Shown in pieces: positions 22,802-33,721 of a stretch of 64,000 bases of DNA; positions within the stretch are counted from its first letter, which is position 1, and each line of letters begins with the position of its first letter. The notes under the pieces are model-generated. The model made no database searches and was not told the DNA's origin. It was given only the letters and a program-made list of their open reading frames with translations. A program made the translations under genes and the position numbers. Location of the stretch: the NCBI RefSeq assembly GCF_010894455.1, contig NZ_JAAIXY010000032.1, forward strand, positions 1-64,000, in the 5' to 3' direction. This DNA is from Myxococcus eversor. GTDB taxonomy: Bacteria > Myxococcota > Myxococcia > Myxococcales > Myxococcaceae.

Positions 22802-25800
22802 ATGCGCTGTCCGAACTGCCACCGCCGCCTTTCGCCGGGCGCGGCCTGTCCCGTGCACGGTTCGCGAGCCCCTGGCGGTCCTTCCAGCGAAGGCCTGTCA
22901 CTCGCGGACATTCCTGGCGTGCGCGTCGCCGCGCCGCTGGGCAGCGGAGGCTTCTCGCAGGTCTTCACCGCGTATCGGGACTCGGACGGGCGCGAGGTGG
23001 CCCTGAAGCTGGGACATGGGCCGCATCAAGAGCGCTTCGCGCGCGAGGCCACCGCGCTTCGCCGCGTGGGGCCTCCCACCGTGCCGGAGCTGCTCGAGCA
23101 TGGCGTGGTGCGCGGACGTCCCTTCCTGGTGATGGAGCACCTGCACGGGCAGACGCTCGCCGCGTGGATGGCGGCGCTGCCTGGCGCGGGCGCGGCGTCG
23201 CTGCCCCACGTCCGGGAGATGCTCCGAGGCCTGTGCGCGGCGCTGGAGCGGACGCATTCGGTGGGCGTCGCGCATCGCGACCTCAAGCCGGAGAATGTCT
23301 TCTTGCGCGAGGGAGGCACGCTCAGCCTCCTCGACCTGGGCCTCGCGCGTTTCTATGACGTCGAGGGGGATGACGCAGAGGACGACCTGCCTCCAGGCGT
23401 GACGCCCGCGGGGCAGCGGTTGGGCACGCCGCTCTACATGTCTCCGGAGCAATGTCTCGACGCCCGGCTCGCCAGCACGTCGGCCGACATCTACTCGCTC
23501 GGCGTCCTCCTCTTCGAGTTGCTCACCGGCGCGCCGCCCTTCGTCGGGAGTCCCGAGCAGATCCGCCACGGCCACGTCAGCCTGCGGCCGCCCCGGGTCT
23601 CCGAGCGTTTCGCGGTGCCGCCCGCGCTCGATGAGGTGCTCCGCACCTGTCTGGCCAAGGCCCCCACGGAGCGCTTCGCCCGCGCACCCGACGTGCTCGC
23701 CGCCTTCGATGCCGCGTGCCACGTCGCCGTCTCCACGAGCATCGTCCCGCCCGTCGACGTCCCCAGCGTCGCGGCGACTCCTCTCACGAGCTCGGGTCCG
23801 CGACACGTGGCCCTGCTGGGGCTCGAGTCCTCGCTGTCCGTCGACGCGGTGCTGGCCGCCATCGAGCCCCAAGGAGGCGTCGTCGCGCGCGTGAGGCGCG
23901 GCGGCTATGTCCTCGCCTTCGCCGAGTCGCTCACCGCCGAGGCGAACGTTCGCGCGGGTGCGCTCTCCGCGCGCCGACTGGTGGAAGCGGGGGAGTCCTC
24001 GGCCGTCCTCCACCTCGCGGAGCTGCATGTCTTCGCGGGGACGTCCACGCTGCGCCTCGCGGGCCCCGCTCTCGATGCGCCGGGCGACTGGTGGCCCGTG
24101 GAGTGGGTGCCAGGCGAGACGCGGGTCACCGCCTCCGCGGCGGCGCGACTGGAGCCCGGTGCCACCGAGGCCGTGAGTGCCCCCGCGCCGCCCGTCGCTT
24201 CACTGTCCACGGGTGGACGACTCCGGCTGTTGGACCGGGGCATGTCCAGCTCCGTGTCGGAGCCGCCTCCGCTGGTGGGGCGCGAGTCGCTGGTCGACCT
24301 GCTGGAGCACGAGGCCACGCGCTGTCTCGCGCAGGGCGTGCCCGGCTTCTCGGTCCTCACCGGTGACGTGGGTCAGGGCAAGTCGCGAGTCATCGAGGCG
24401 CTCGCGATGCGACTGGAGGCCGCGGGGCGTGCCCAGGTCTTCCGCCTGCGCGCGGCGGCTCCGGATGTCTCCGCGCCGGAGGCCCTGCTGGACGCGCTGC
24501 GAGCCTCCGTCGGCGAGGGCGCGTCGCCGCTCCCCGAGATTCCGCGCTCCGGGCCCATTCCCCTCGCCGACGCGCGCCACGCCGCCGCGCGGTGGCTCGC
24601 GGAGGCGCTCCGACATCGCGCGCGGGAGACGCCTCGCGTGCTGTTGCTGGATGACGCCCACCTGGCCGACCCCACCAGCCTGGACGCGCTGGAGGTGGCC
24701 ACGCTGGCGGGCGCGGGCGCTCCGCTATGGGTCTGCGTGGTGGCGCGTCCCGCGCTCTTGGGCTTGCGTCCCCACCTGGGCGAGCGCAGCGAACACGCGT
24801 CGCGACACGTCCTTCCTCCACTGCCTCCCGACGCGAGCCGCGCGCTGCTTCAGCACCTGCTTCGTCCCGCCGAGCACATCCCCGAGCCCGTGTTGGCGCG
24901 TCTGGAGCAACTGGCCCAGGGCGTGCCCCTGTCGCTGGTGGAACTGGCCGTGGCGCTGCGGACCGCCGGCGCGCTGCGCGCCTCGCCCGGCGGAGGTTGG
25001 TACATCGCCCCGGATGCGCTGCTGGACGTCTCGGTGACGCCTCTCTTCCAGCGGCTCGCCACGCGCGTGCTCGCGGGACTGCCCGATGCCCACGGCGTGC
25101 TGGCGCGCCTGTGCGCGGTGCTGGGCTCCGAGCTGGATGTCGCTCGCGTGGACGCGGCCCTGCGACACCTGGAGCCTCGCGAGGAGTTGGTCGGCGTGGC
25201 CACCGCGCTGGACGCGGGCGCCGGGCTGCAGCGACTGGTGCGCGCGGGCCTGCTGCGCCCCATGGGCCTGGGCCGCTTCGCCTTCCGCCATCCGTTGCTG
25301 CGCGAGGCGCTCGAGGCGCTCCTCCCTCCCGCGACGCGCCGCACGCTGCATGCCGCCGCGCGTCTGGCCACTCCAGGCACGTCACCCGCCGAGCGCCGCC
25401 GTCGCGCCCACCATGCCGCCGCTTGTGGCGCGCACGAGGAGGCCGCCATCGCCTTCTTCGTGCTGGCCGAGGAGGCACGCCGCGCCCATCAATCCGTGGA
25501 AGCGGAGCAGCACTACACCCGCGCGCTCTCGCTGCTGCCGGAGGAGGACAGCGCGCGACGGGCGCTCGCGCTGGCGGGCCGCGGACGCGTGCGGCACCGG
25601 CTCCAGCGCTTCCATGAAGGCATTGGAGACCTGACCGCCGCGCGCGCCCTGGCCGAAGGCCGTGGCGACAAGTCCCTGCCCGTGGACCTGCTGCTGGAGG
25701 AGGCCACCGCGCGCGATTGGATGGAGGACGTGGACGGCTCGACGGCGTGCGCGCGCGAGGCGCTGGAGCGAATCGAGCGGCTTGACGACCCGCGCCTGTC

Positions 25801-26680
25801 GCTGCGCTGCTCGCTGGCTCGGGGGCGGCTGCACGTGCGCCAGGGAGAGTGGGGCTCGGCGGCGCGCATCCTCGCCTCCGTCGTCGAGGGCGCTGAAGGG
25901 GCTCGCGAGCACGAGACGCTGGTGGTGGCCCTGGCGATGCTGGGCTCCGCGTTGACCTTCCTTCAGCGCACGGAGGAGGCCTCCGCTCGCTTCGAGGAGG
26001 CCGTGAGTCGCTGCGAGGCCGCTGGCGACTCGCTGCACCTGGCCGCCACCCTCATCAATCGCGTGCTGCTGTGGCTGGGGCAGGGGGACGTGGCGCGGAT
26101 GGAGGAAGACCTGCGTCGCGCCATGGGACTGGGGCGCGAGCTGGGCCATGCCCAGGTGGAGCGCTGGTCCACCTTCAACCTCGCGGAGGTGCTCTACATG
26201 CAGGGGCGGCTGGAAGAGGCGCTGCCCCTGGCGCGTCGCGCGCACGAGCTGGGAGTGCGCTTCTTCCTGGATCATCCGGTGCCCCTGGATGCCTTGCTGC
26301 TCGCGCGCATCGGCGCCGCGCTCGGAGATTTGGACGAAGCGTCCCGGCAGCTTCGCTGGATTGAGTCCCACTGCCCCCCGGCCTCCCTGCCTCCCACCGC
26401 CGTCATGCGCCGGCTCGTGGAGCTCCAGGTGCGCGAGGCCAAGGCCGGTGCGGGCGAGCACGAGGCCAAGGCCTGGCACGCCCTGGAAGCCGAGGCGCGG
26501 GAGCTGGCCTCCCCCGACGAGAAGGCGGAGCTGCTGCTCCAGGCCGCGCACTCGGCCTTCGCCGCCCGCAGGTTGGCCGAGGGGCTCGCCTGGCTGGCCC
26601 AGGCGGAGAGCGCCGTGTCGGCCGCTCCCCTGTGGCGCCCCCGCCTGACGGTCCTCCAGGACGTGGCGCGGCGGGTGTAG
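22802..26680 (+). CDS. Ser/Thr protein kinase fused to AAA/STAND-type ATPase and TPR region
   Basis: A 1292-residue multidomain signalling protein. A small zinc ribbon (C3, C6, C16, H19) is followed by a protein kinase domain (about 38-310). It has lysine K69, HRDLKPEN at 158-165 and a DLG in place of DFG at 178-180. Residues about 333-455 look like a degenerate nucleotide-cyclase-type domain. An ATPase follows (Walker A GDVGQGKS at 521-528, Walker B LLLDDAH near 615-620), then about 450 residues of TPR-like helices. This matches the kinase-AAA-TPR type of myxobacterial regulators. It is the first gene of a cluster with a lipoprotein and a second kinase. Confidence 0.88.
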   Translation: MRCPNCHRRLSPGAACPVHGSRAPGGPSSEGLSLADIPGVRVAAPLGSGGFSQVFTAYRDSDGREVALKLGHGPHQERFAREATALRRVGPPTVPELLEHGVVRGRPFLVMEHLHGQTLAAWMAALPGAGAASLPHVREMLRGLCAALERTHSVGVAHRDLKPENVFLREGGTLSLLDLGLARFYDVEGDDAEDDLPPGVTPAGQRLGTPLYMSPEQCLDARLASTSADIYSLGVLLFELLTGAPPFVGSPEQIRHGHVSLRPPRVSERFAVPPALDEVLRTCLAKAPTERFARAPDVLAAFDAACHVAVSTSIVPPVDVPSVAATPLTSSGPRHVALLGLESSLSVDAVLAAIEPQGGVVARVRRGGYVLAFAESLTAEANVRAGALSARRLVEAGESSAVLHLAELHVFAGTSTLRLAGPALDAPGDWWPVEWVPGETRVTASAAARLEPGATEAVSAPAPPVASLSTGGRLRLLDRGMSSSVSEPPPLVGRESLVDLLEHEATRCLAQGVPGFSVLTGDVGQGKSRVIEALAMRLEAAGRAQVFRLRAAAPDVSAPEALLDALRASVGEGASPLPEIPRSGPIPLADARHAAARWLAEALRHRARETPRVLLLDDAHLADPTSLDALEVATLAGAGAPLWVCVVARPALLGLRPHLGERSEHASRHVLPPLPPDASRALLQHLLRPAEHIPEPVLARLEQLAQGVPLSLVELAVALRTAGALRASPGGGWYIAPDALLDVSVTPLFQRLATRVLAGLPDAHGVLARLCAVLGSELDVARVDAALRHLEPREELVGVATALDAGAGLQRLVRAGLLRPMGLGRFAFRHPLLREALEALLPPATRRTLHAAARLATPGTSPAERRRRAHHAAACGAHEEAAIAFFVLAEEARRAHQSVEAEQHYTRALSLLPEEDSARRALALAGRGRVRHRLQRFHEGIGDLTAARALAEGRGDKSLPVDLLLEEATARDWMEDVDGSTACAREALERIERLDDPRLSLRCSLARGRLHVRQGEWGSAARILASVVEGAEGAREHETLVVALAMLGSALTFLQRTEEASARFEEAVSRCEAAGDSLHLAATLINRVLLWLGQGDVARMEEDLRRAMGLGRELGHAQVERWSTFNLAEVLYMQGRLEEALPLARRAHELGVRFFLDHPVPLDALLLARIGAALGDLDEASRQLRWIESHCPPASLPPTAVMRRLVELQVREAKAGAGEHEAKAWHALEAEARELASPDEKAELLLQAAHSAFAARRLAEGLAWLAQAESAVSAAPLWRPRLTVLQDVARRV

Positions 26681-26848
26681 CGCGTGGCGCTACAAAAACG
26701 CTCCGCCGTGTGACTCTCCCCGCCACAGCGGACGACCCGTCAGGGCGGGCTCTCAGGGCGGCAAGGTGACCGGCGGCGGGCTGGCCTGGGGCGTGCTTCT
26801 GTGAGGGGGTATTTCGCTGATTGCGTGTTGTTCACTGGAGGAGCGTCC

Positions 26849-28372
26849 ATGGGTGTCACTGTCCGTCGCCCCCCGTCGGGAATCGTGTCCGTGCTGTTCG
26901 TGGTCCTGGCCGGCTGTGTTGGGGGCGAAGGTGTGCCCTCCAGCCTTCCGGAGGCCGAGGTGGGCGAGAGCCAGGCGGAGATTCGCATCGCCAACTCCCT
27001 GTCCACGGACGCGCTCGTCCTCAACGCCATTGGCACCAACCCCGTGGCGAACGGGTTGTTGGCGACGTCGAGGCTGACGGCCCTCTTCAGCGCGGCGGGT
27101 GGAGACCCGCGCATCCTCAAGCAACTGCATGACCCCGACGCGCAGAAGTTCATGGAGTACCTGGTGAGCTGTGCGCTGGGGCCCAACCAGGTGCTCTGGT
27201 ACTACAACCCGCGAGGTCCTACTCCCGGCCCCCGAGTCTGGGGTGGCAAGGCGGGACTGTGCACGAGCTGGCTCAACTCGGCGCCCTCGGAGGCGTGCCT
27301 CAACCGCGTCTCGGGGTGTCTCCTGTCGCGCAACAACGCGCTGGGCCGTCGCGTGGAGCTGTCCATCCGCGGTGAGGTGCCGGGCGACGCGAGCATCTTC
27401 TACCTGGAGCCCGTGACGAAGCCCGCCGAGTACGAGCCGAGCACGGCCAGCAAGCTCGTCAGCTTCGGCCCCTGTTCCGAGCAGACCACCGGCGCGCAGC
27501 GCGACTGTGGATGGACGGCCGACGGCATCGGCACCTGTGTTCCCGGCACTCCGGTGTCGGTGGGGGCGGGCGGCGCCGCTTCATGCCCCGGACCCTCGGT
27601 GGGGTCCAGCTCGGGTGCGCAGATGGTGCTGCGCGTCTGCTCGGGCGTCGTCGGCTGCGATTCGAGCGGTTCCACCAACCTGGGCGAGGGTGACGGAAGC
27701 TGCTCTGGCTCGGACCCCATCGTCTCCTTCACGTGCCCGGCAGGGGGCTACTACAGCGTGATGACCGCGGCGTGGGACTCCGACGAGGTCGGGGTGGCGA
27801 CCGTGGCGGTGTTGGACACCTTGAGGTCGAGGTACGCGCTGTCGGAGAAGCAGGTCTTCGCGGTTCGCGAGGGCGCCTTCTACGGCAACATCTTCGAACC
27901 GGAGGCGCTGGCCACCAAGGTGTACGTGGAGGAGATCCGCGGGGGAAATGGTGAGCCCTCTCGCTTCGTCGTGAAGGGCGACGACGCCGTCATCAAGGGC
28001 GCCATCTACCGGAAGATGTACTCCTGTTATGACCCGTCCTGGGGCAACGGCTCGGCCTACTCCACGTACCGCGTCTGCGCGCTGCCTGGCTCCGGCGCCA
28101 ACTGCGCGGCCACCGTGGCGGGGCCGTGCTGGGACACCGCGAACGAGGCGGGCAAGTGCGCCGTGGACGACGGCCCCATGGTGCGCGGCGATGGTGACTA
28201 CGAGGAGTGCGAGGACATCCATGGCCTGCTCTGGACGGAGCCCGTGACGACGTTCCTGCATGACCCCTGCGGTCCGGTGAGCTCGCGGACCCGGGCCAAG
28301 AAGGACGGGATGGCCGCGCAGAGCCCGGACGGGCTGTGCACTCGCACGATTCGACCGGGCAAGGAGCGCTAG
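26849..28372 (+). CDS. Cysteine-rich lipoprotein of unknown function
   Basis: A 507-residue predicted lipoprotein with lipobox LAGC (Cys23). The mature chain has about 21 further cysteines, mostly in short loops such as GPCSE, RDCGW, ASCPGP, VGCDS and GPCWD, which suggests a disulfide-rich exported protein. The ATG at 26849 has GGAGGAG just upstream, so the longer frame from 26801 was not used. Its stop is only 3 bases from the start of the kinase gene, so the two are almost certainly co-transcribed. No family was recognised. Confidence 0.78.
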   Translation: MGVTVRRPPSGIVSVLFVVLAGCVGGEGVPSSLPEAEVGESQAEIRIANSLSTDALVLNAIGTNPVANGLLATSRLTALFSAAGGDPRILKQLHDPDAQKFMEYLVSCALGPNQVLWYYNPRGPTPGPRVWGGKAGLCTSWLNSAPSEACLNRVSGCLLSRNNALGRRVELSIRGEVPGDASIFYLEPVTKPAEYEPSTASKLVSFGPCSEQTTGAQRDCGWTADGIGTCVPGTPVSVGAGGAASCPGPSVGSSSGAQMVLRVCSGVVGCDSSGSTNLGEGDGSCSGSDPIVSFTCPAGGYYSVMTAAWDSDEVGVATVAVLDTLRSRYALSEKQVFAVREGAFYGNIFEPEALATKVYVEEIRGGNGEPSRFVVKGDDAVIKGAIYRKMYSCYDPSWGNGSAYSTYRVCALPGSGANCAATVAGPCWDTANEAGKCAVDDGPMVRGDGDYEECEDIHGLLWTEPVTTFLHDPCGPVSSRTRAKKDGMAAQSPDGLCTRTIRPGKER

Positions 28373-28375
28373 TCG

Positions 28376-29764
28376 ATGACGACGGGAGGCGTGGAGTCGC
28401 TCTATGGCGAGGAGCTGCGGCCAGGAGCCCTGGTGGGCCGTTGGGTGGTGGAGCGTGTCCACTACCGCGGCCCCGTCTCCACCCTCTACCGTGCTCGTGA
28501 CGTCGGAGGCGGAGGCGCCTCCGCGCTGAAGGTCCTCCAGTCGTCGGCGTTGACGACGGACACCGCGCTGCGCCGCTTCCGACGTGAGGCGGCCACGCTC
28601 CAGCGGCTGAGTCATCCACACATCGTCGGCGTGCACGACTACGGCGAGCTTCCGGATGGCAGGCCCTTCATCGCCATGGAGTGGCTGGAGGGCAGGGACC
28701 TGGCGGCGGAGCTGGTGGCGCGGGGCCCGCTGTCCTCACGCGAGGCGCTGGAGGTGCTGGAGCAGGTGGGCGCCGCGCTGCGGGTGGCCCATGCCGCGGG
28801 CGTGGTGCACCGGGACTTGAAGGCGCAGAACGTGATGAAGCTGTCCGGGAGCAGCGAGGCCCTCCTGGTGAAGCTGGTGGACTTCGGCGTGGCGAAGGGA
28901 CTGACGCCGGACTCGCCGGGCGCCTCGTCACTCACCCATACCGGCGTCGCGCTGGGCACTCCACTGTCCATGGCGCCGGAGCAGATTCGAGGCGAGGCGC
29001 CCGATGCCCGCACCGACCTGTACGCGCTGGGTGTGCTGCTGTTCCAGCTCGTCACCGGACAGCCTCCCTTCCAGGGCGCCACGCGGCACGAAGTAGAAGA
29101 GCAGCACCTGCACGCGCCGCCGCCCCGGCCCGGTGAGCGAGCCCCCGTGCCCGCGGCGCTGGATGACGTGGTGCTGCGCTGCCTCGCCAAGAATCGCGAG
29201 GACCGCTACCCGGACGTCGTCGTGCTGCTGGAGGACCTTCGTCGCGCGGTGGGGGGCGTGAAGCCGCGCGAGGCCCAGGGCCACGCGGTGGCGCTCTACG
29301 CGGAGGCGCGGCTGTCGGGTGCCGCCGATGCGTCGCTCCTGGAGCGCATGGATGGCCTGCTGGAGCGGACCGGCGCGGTGGCTCGGGAGGCGGGGCTGGA
29401 GGTGCGGCTGGAGGGGAGCGGCTGCCTCATGGCGCTGGCGCTCCTTCCCGACGACGCCGTCTCCGAGCGCGCGGTGCGCGAGCGGGTGCTGGCCGCGGCG
29501 CTGTCACTGCTGGAGGGCGCTCGTGACGCGGCGGATGGGCCCGTGGAGCTGGCCATCACCGTGCACGTGGACCGGCTGCCCGCCTCCGAGGGACGGGCGA
29601 GCGCCGGGGGCAGCCTGCTGCACCTTCCCGGCTGGGTGGCGGACTCCCTGGACACGGGGCTGGTGGCCACCGCGGCCGCGCTGAGGGGTTTGGAGTCGGG
29701 CTTTCACGCCGCGCCGTTGCCGGGCGGCGGAGCCATCTGGTCCCGCGTCACCGGTCGACGCTGA
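28376..29764 (+). CDS. Ser/Thr protein kinase
   Basis: A 462-residue kinase. The catalytic domain covers about 18-300, with lysine K52, Glu in REAATLQRLSH, HRDLKAQN at 145-152, DFG at 169-171 and GTPLSMAPEQ in the activation segment. The glycine-rich loop is degenerate (YRGPVSTLY). The C-terminal 150 residues have a pattern like a cyclase-type regulatory domain (LEVRLEGSGCLMALALLPDD...) and no membrane span, so it is probably cytosolic. It follows the cysteine-rich lipoprotein with a 3-base gap and converges on the FHA activator, their stops 3 bases apart. Confidence 0.9.
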   Translation: MTTGGVESLYGEELRPGALVGRWVVERVHYRGPVSTLYRARDVGGGGASALKVLQSSALTTDTALRRFRREAATLQRLSHPHIVGVHDYGELPDGRPFIAMEWLEGRDLAAELVARGPLSSREALEVLEQVGAALRVAHAAGVVHRDLKAQNVMKLSGSSEALLVKLVDFGVAKGLTPDSPGASSLTHTGVALGTPLSMAPEQIRGEAPDARTDLYALGVLLFQLVTGQPPFQGATRHEVEEQHLHAPPPRPGERAPVPAALDDVVLRCLAKNREDRYPDVVVLLEDLRRAVGGVKPREAQGHAVALYAEARLSGAADASLLERMDGLLERTGAVAREAGLEVRLEGSGCLMALALLPDDAVSERAVRERVLAAALSLLEGARDAADGPVELAITVHVDRLPASEGRASAGGSLLHLPGWVADSLDTGLVATAAALRGLESGFHAAPLPGGGAIWSRVTGRR

Positions 29765-29767
29765 CCT

Positions 29768-31189
<1,422 letters not shown>

Positions 31190-31665
31190 GAGCCTCAAGA
31201 TACCATGGCCGCGCGACACGACGTTCCGCTCATCCATCTCCGCCTGCCCGCCAGGCATGCGGGAAAAGCCGCCGCGGAGGCCCGGCCTGGAAGTTGACCG
31301 GCCGGGCCCCGCGTCCCCCCACTCCGTCCCCCCCGGGCCCCCCCGCTCAACGGAGCGCACGGTCGTGGTGGGTTGCTCCCGGCCGTGTGGCGATTTCTCA
31401 CAATGCAGTGGGTGTGCCGCCACACCCGGTCCCAGGGTCATCACCGCCCACGGACACAAGGCGTGGTCTGGAAGGCTACAAATCCCGTCGGCCTGTAGCG
31501 CGGAGGGTTACAGCCCGCCCGGCACGTGCGTCGATGACCGTCATCGACGGGCTCGATTGGGCCCTCGCGCCCCCCGTCGCTACGTACGTGGCGCCGCCGC
31601 TCCCGCACCGCGAGGAGGGCGAGGCTGCCTTCCCGCCCTCGGGGAGGCCCGCAACGGAGAGCGTC
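31190..31665. promoter_or_regulatory. Divergent intergenic region with 21-bp palindrome
   Basis: 476 bases separate the sigma-54 activator and the cyclase-family gene. At 31529-31549 the arms CGTCGATGAC and GTCATCGACG form a 21-bp palindrome around one central base, 117 bases before the cyclase start, an attractive operator. A smaller hairpin GGGTGTG/CACACCC is at 31410-31427. I see no confident promoter or gene in the rest. Confidence 0.5.
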
Positions 31666-32673
31666 ATGTTCCAGAAATCCATCCAGGTCCTGGTCCTCCT
31701 CGCGAGCGTGGGGTGGACCGGTGTCGCGGTCGCCACGCCGCCGCCGAGCACGCCCGTCTCGCGGGGACTGTCGAGCCCCGAGGCCATCCAGACGTGGAAG
31801 ACGCAACATCGCAACTGGGGACGCTGGGGCCCGGAGGATCAGCTCGGCACCGCGAACCTCATCACTCCGGCCAAGCGCAAGGAGGCCGCGAGGCTGGTGC
31901 GCGAGGGCGTGTCCGTCTCACTGGCGCACACGCTGGAGACGCGACAGGCCGCGGACGTCCCGTCACCGCTGGAGCACCAGATGCTCTTCCATGGAGAGGC
32001 GCCCGAGTCCACGTACAGCGCGGACCGGCTGGCCCTCGGCTTCCACGGCTGGTCCCACACGCACCTGGACGCGCTCTGCCACGTCTTCGACGAGGGCCGG
32101 ACGTACAACGGCTACGCGCAGTCGAAGGTCGACGCGAAGGGCTGCTCGGTGCTGTCGGTGAACACGGTGCGCGACGGGCTCACCACGCGCGGGGTGCTCA
32201 TCGACATGGCGGCGTTCAAGGGCGTGCCCTACCTGGAGCCGGGGGCGCCCATCCACGCGGCGGACCTGGAGGCGTGGGAGCGCAAGACGAAGGTGAAGGT
32301 GACGAGCGGAGATGCCGTCATCGTCCGCACGGGGCGTTGGGCCCGCCGCGCGGCGGTGGGCGCGTGGGACGTGTCCTCGCACTCACCGGGGCTGCATGTG
32401 TCCAGCGTGGAGTGGCTCGCCGCGCGCGGTGTCGCCGTCGTCGCGACGGATGTCGGGCTGGACGTGTTGCCCTCGGGCGTGGAGGGCCTCCTGATTCCCG
32501 TGCACCTGCTGCTCATCAACACGCTGGGCGTCCACGTCATCGACAACGCGGACCTGGAGGCCCTGGCGAAGGTGGCCACGGCCCGTGGACGCTACGACTT
32601 CCTCCTGAGCATCGCGCCCCTGGCCGTCGAGGGCGGGACGGGCTCGCCCGTCAACCCCATCGCGACCTTCTGA
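31666..32673 (+). CDS. Secreted cyclase-family metal hydrolase
   Basis: A 335-residue protein of the cyclase/kynurenine-formamidase-like fold. It has an N-terminal signal peptide (FQKSIQVLVLLASVGWTGVAVA, cleavage about residue 23). The metal-binding signature HTHLDALCH gives H133, D135 and H139, with H127 and H131 nearby; the family pattern is HxGTHxDxxxH. The GDAVIVRTGRW and GVAVVATDVGLDVLP segments are also family-like. Family members open cyclic or amide substrates; the substrate here is unknown. CGGAGA precedes the ATG. The 3' end overlaps the convergent LysR gene by 82 bp. Confidence 0.85.
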   Translation: MFQKSIQVLVLLASVGWTGVAVATPPPSTPVSRGLSSPEAIQTWKTQHRNWGRWGPEDQLGTANLITPAKRKEAARLVREGVSVSLAHTLETRQAADVPSPLEHQMLFHGEAPESTYSADRLALGFHGWSHTHLDALCHVFDEGRTYNGYAQSKVDAKGCSVLSVNTVRDGLTTRGVLIDMAAFKGVPYLEPGAPIHAADLEAWERKTKVKVTSGDAVIVRTGRWARRAAVGAWDVSSHSPGLHVSSVEWLAARGVAVVATDVGLDVLPSGVEGLLIPVHLLLINTLGVHVIDNADLEALAKVATARGRYDFLLSIAPLAVEGGTGSPVNPIATF

Positions 32674-33653
32674 CGGGAGCGCTTGGGCGGCGGGGGCGTC
32701 CTCGCCGCCACGCGGGTGAATGCTCCGTCCTCGCCGCTCGACGCCGCCGCCTGGAACATCGCCTCGCGCAGCCAGATGTGGCCCGGGTCGGAGTCTCGCG
32801 AGGCATGCCAGCGCATCGCGATGCTGTCCGCGCTCAAGGCCAGGGGCGGAGGACTCACGCTCAAGCCAAAGGCCTTCGCGCTCGCCAGGGCCGAGCGCCG
32901 GGGAAGCAGGCCGAGCAGCCGAGCGCCGCGCAAGAGGTGCGGCACGCTGAGCGCATGGGTCGTCTGCACGGCCACGCGGCGGCGCAGACGAAGCCGCGCG
33001 AGCGCGTCATCCACCGCGTCGCTGGAATCCGCGCGTCGCGACACGCGGACATGGGGAATGGAGAGGAAATCCTCCAGGGACAGCGGCGTATCCACTCGCA
33101 CGGCGCTCGGGTCGAACACCACGAGGTATCCCCCGGCGCAGAACAGCCGCAGCTTGTGATGCGGGGCCTGCTCCAGGGGCGGGCCCACCAGCAAGTCGAG
33201 CGAGCCGTCATCCAGCATCGCCAGGCCCTGGGCTTCCTGGAGCGGCGAGAGGGAGAGGGTGACGCCGGGCGCCTCCTCGGCGATGAGCGCGAGGAATGGC
33301 GGCATCAGCGCGGACTCCAGCCCGTCCGACAGGCTCACGCGGAAGTGGCGCTCCTGCGTGGCGGGGTTGAAGGGGCGCTGGGTGAGCACGCCTTGGAGAC
33401 ACGCGAGCGCGGTGCGCACGGGCTCCGCGAGCGCCTGGGCGTGAGGCGTGGGGGTGATTCCCGTGGGGGCGCGCGTGAAGAGCTCATCGCCGAGCAACTC
33501 GCGCAGCCGGGCCAGGTGGTGGCTCATCGCGGGCTGGCCCAGGCCGATGCGGTGGGCGGCCCGGGTGACATGGCGCTCGCGCATGAGGGCGTCGAACGCC
33601 ACCAGTAGATTCAGGTCCAGCCGCGAGAGCTGCGCGTGGTCGATGGGCTGCAT
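32592..33653 (-). CDS. LysR-family transcriptional regulator
   Basis: A 353-residue regulator. The N-terminal winged HTH (about 13-72) reads LDLNLLVAFDALMRERHVTRAAHRIGLGQPAMSHHLARLRELLGDELFTR, and a substrate-binding-type domain follows (RHFRVSLSDGLESALMPPFLALI). The start MQPIDHAQ at 33653 was preferred to the longer frame. The C-terminal about 40 residues are basic and Pro-rich and lie across the end of the cyclase gene. Its likely targets are neighbouring genes (porin or cyclase). Confidence 0.9.
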   Translation of the reverse strand: MQPIDHAQLSRLDLNLLVAFDALMRERHVTRAAHRIGLGQPAMSHHLARLRELLGDELFTRAPTGITPTPHAQALAEPVRTALACLQGVLTQRPFNPATQERHFRVSLSDGLESALMPPFLALIAEEAPGVTLSLSPLQEAQGLAMLDDGSLDLLVGPPLEQAPHHKLRLFCAGGYLVVFDPSAVRVDTPLSLEDFLSIPHVRVSRRADSSDAVDDALARLRLRRRVAVQTTHALSVPHLLRGARLLGLLPRRSALASAKAFGLSVSPPPLALSADSIAMRWHASRDSDPGHIWLREAMFQAAASSGEDGAFTRVAARTPPPPKRSRQKVAMGLTGEPVPPSTARGAMLRRKS

Positions 33654-33721
33654 GGCTTCGCGTCTCCTTGCCAGTCGCAGGGATAACGCAAAGCAGGTGT
33701 CCATGCCCAGCGTGGGAGGCG

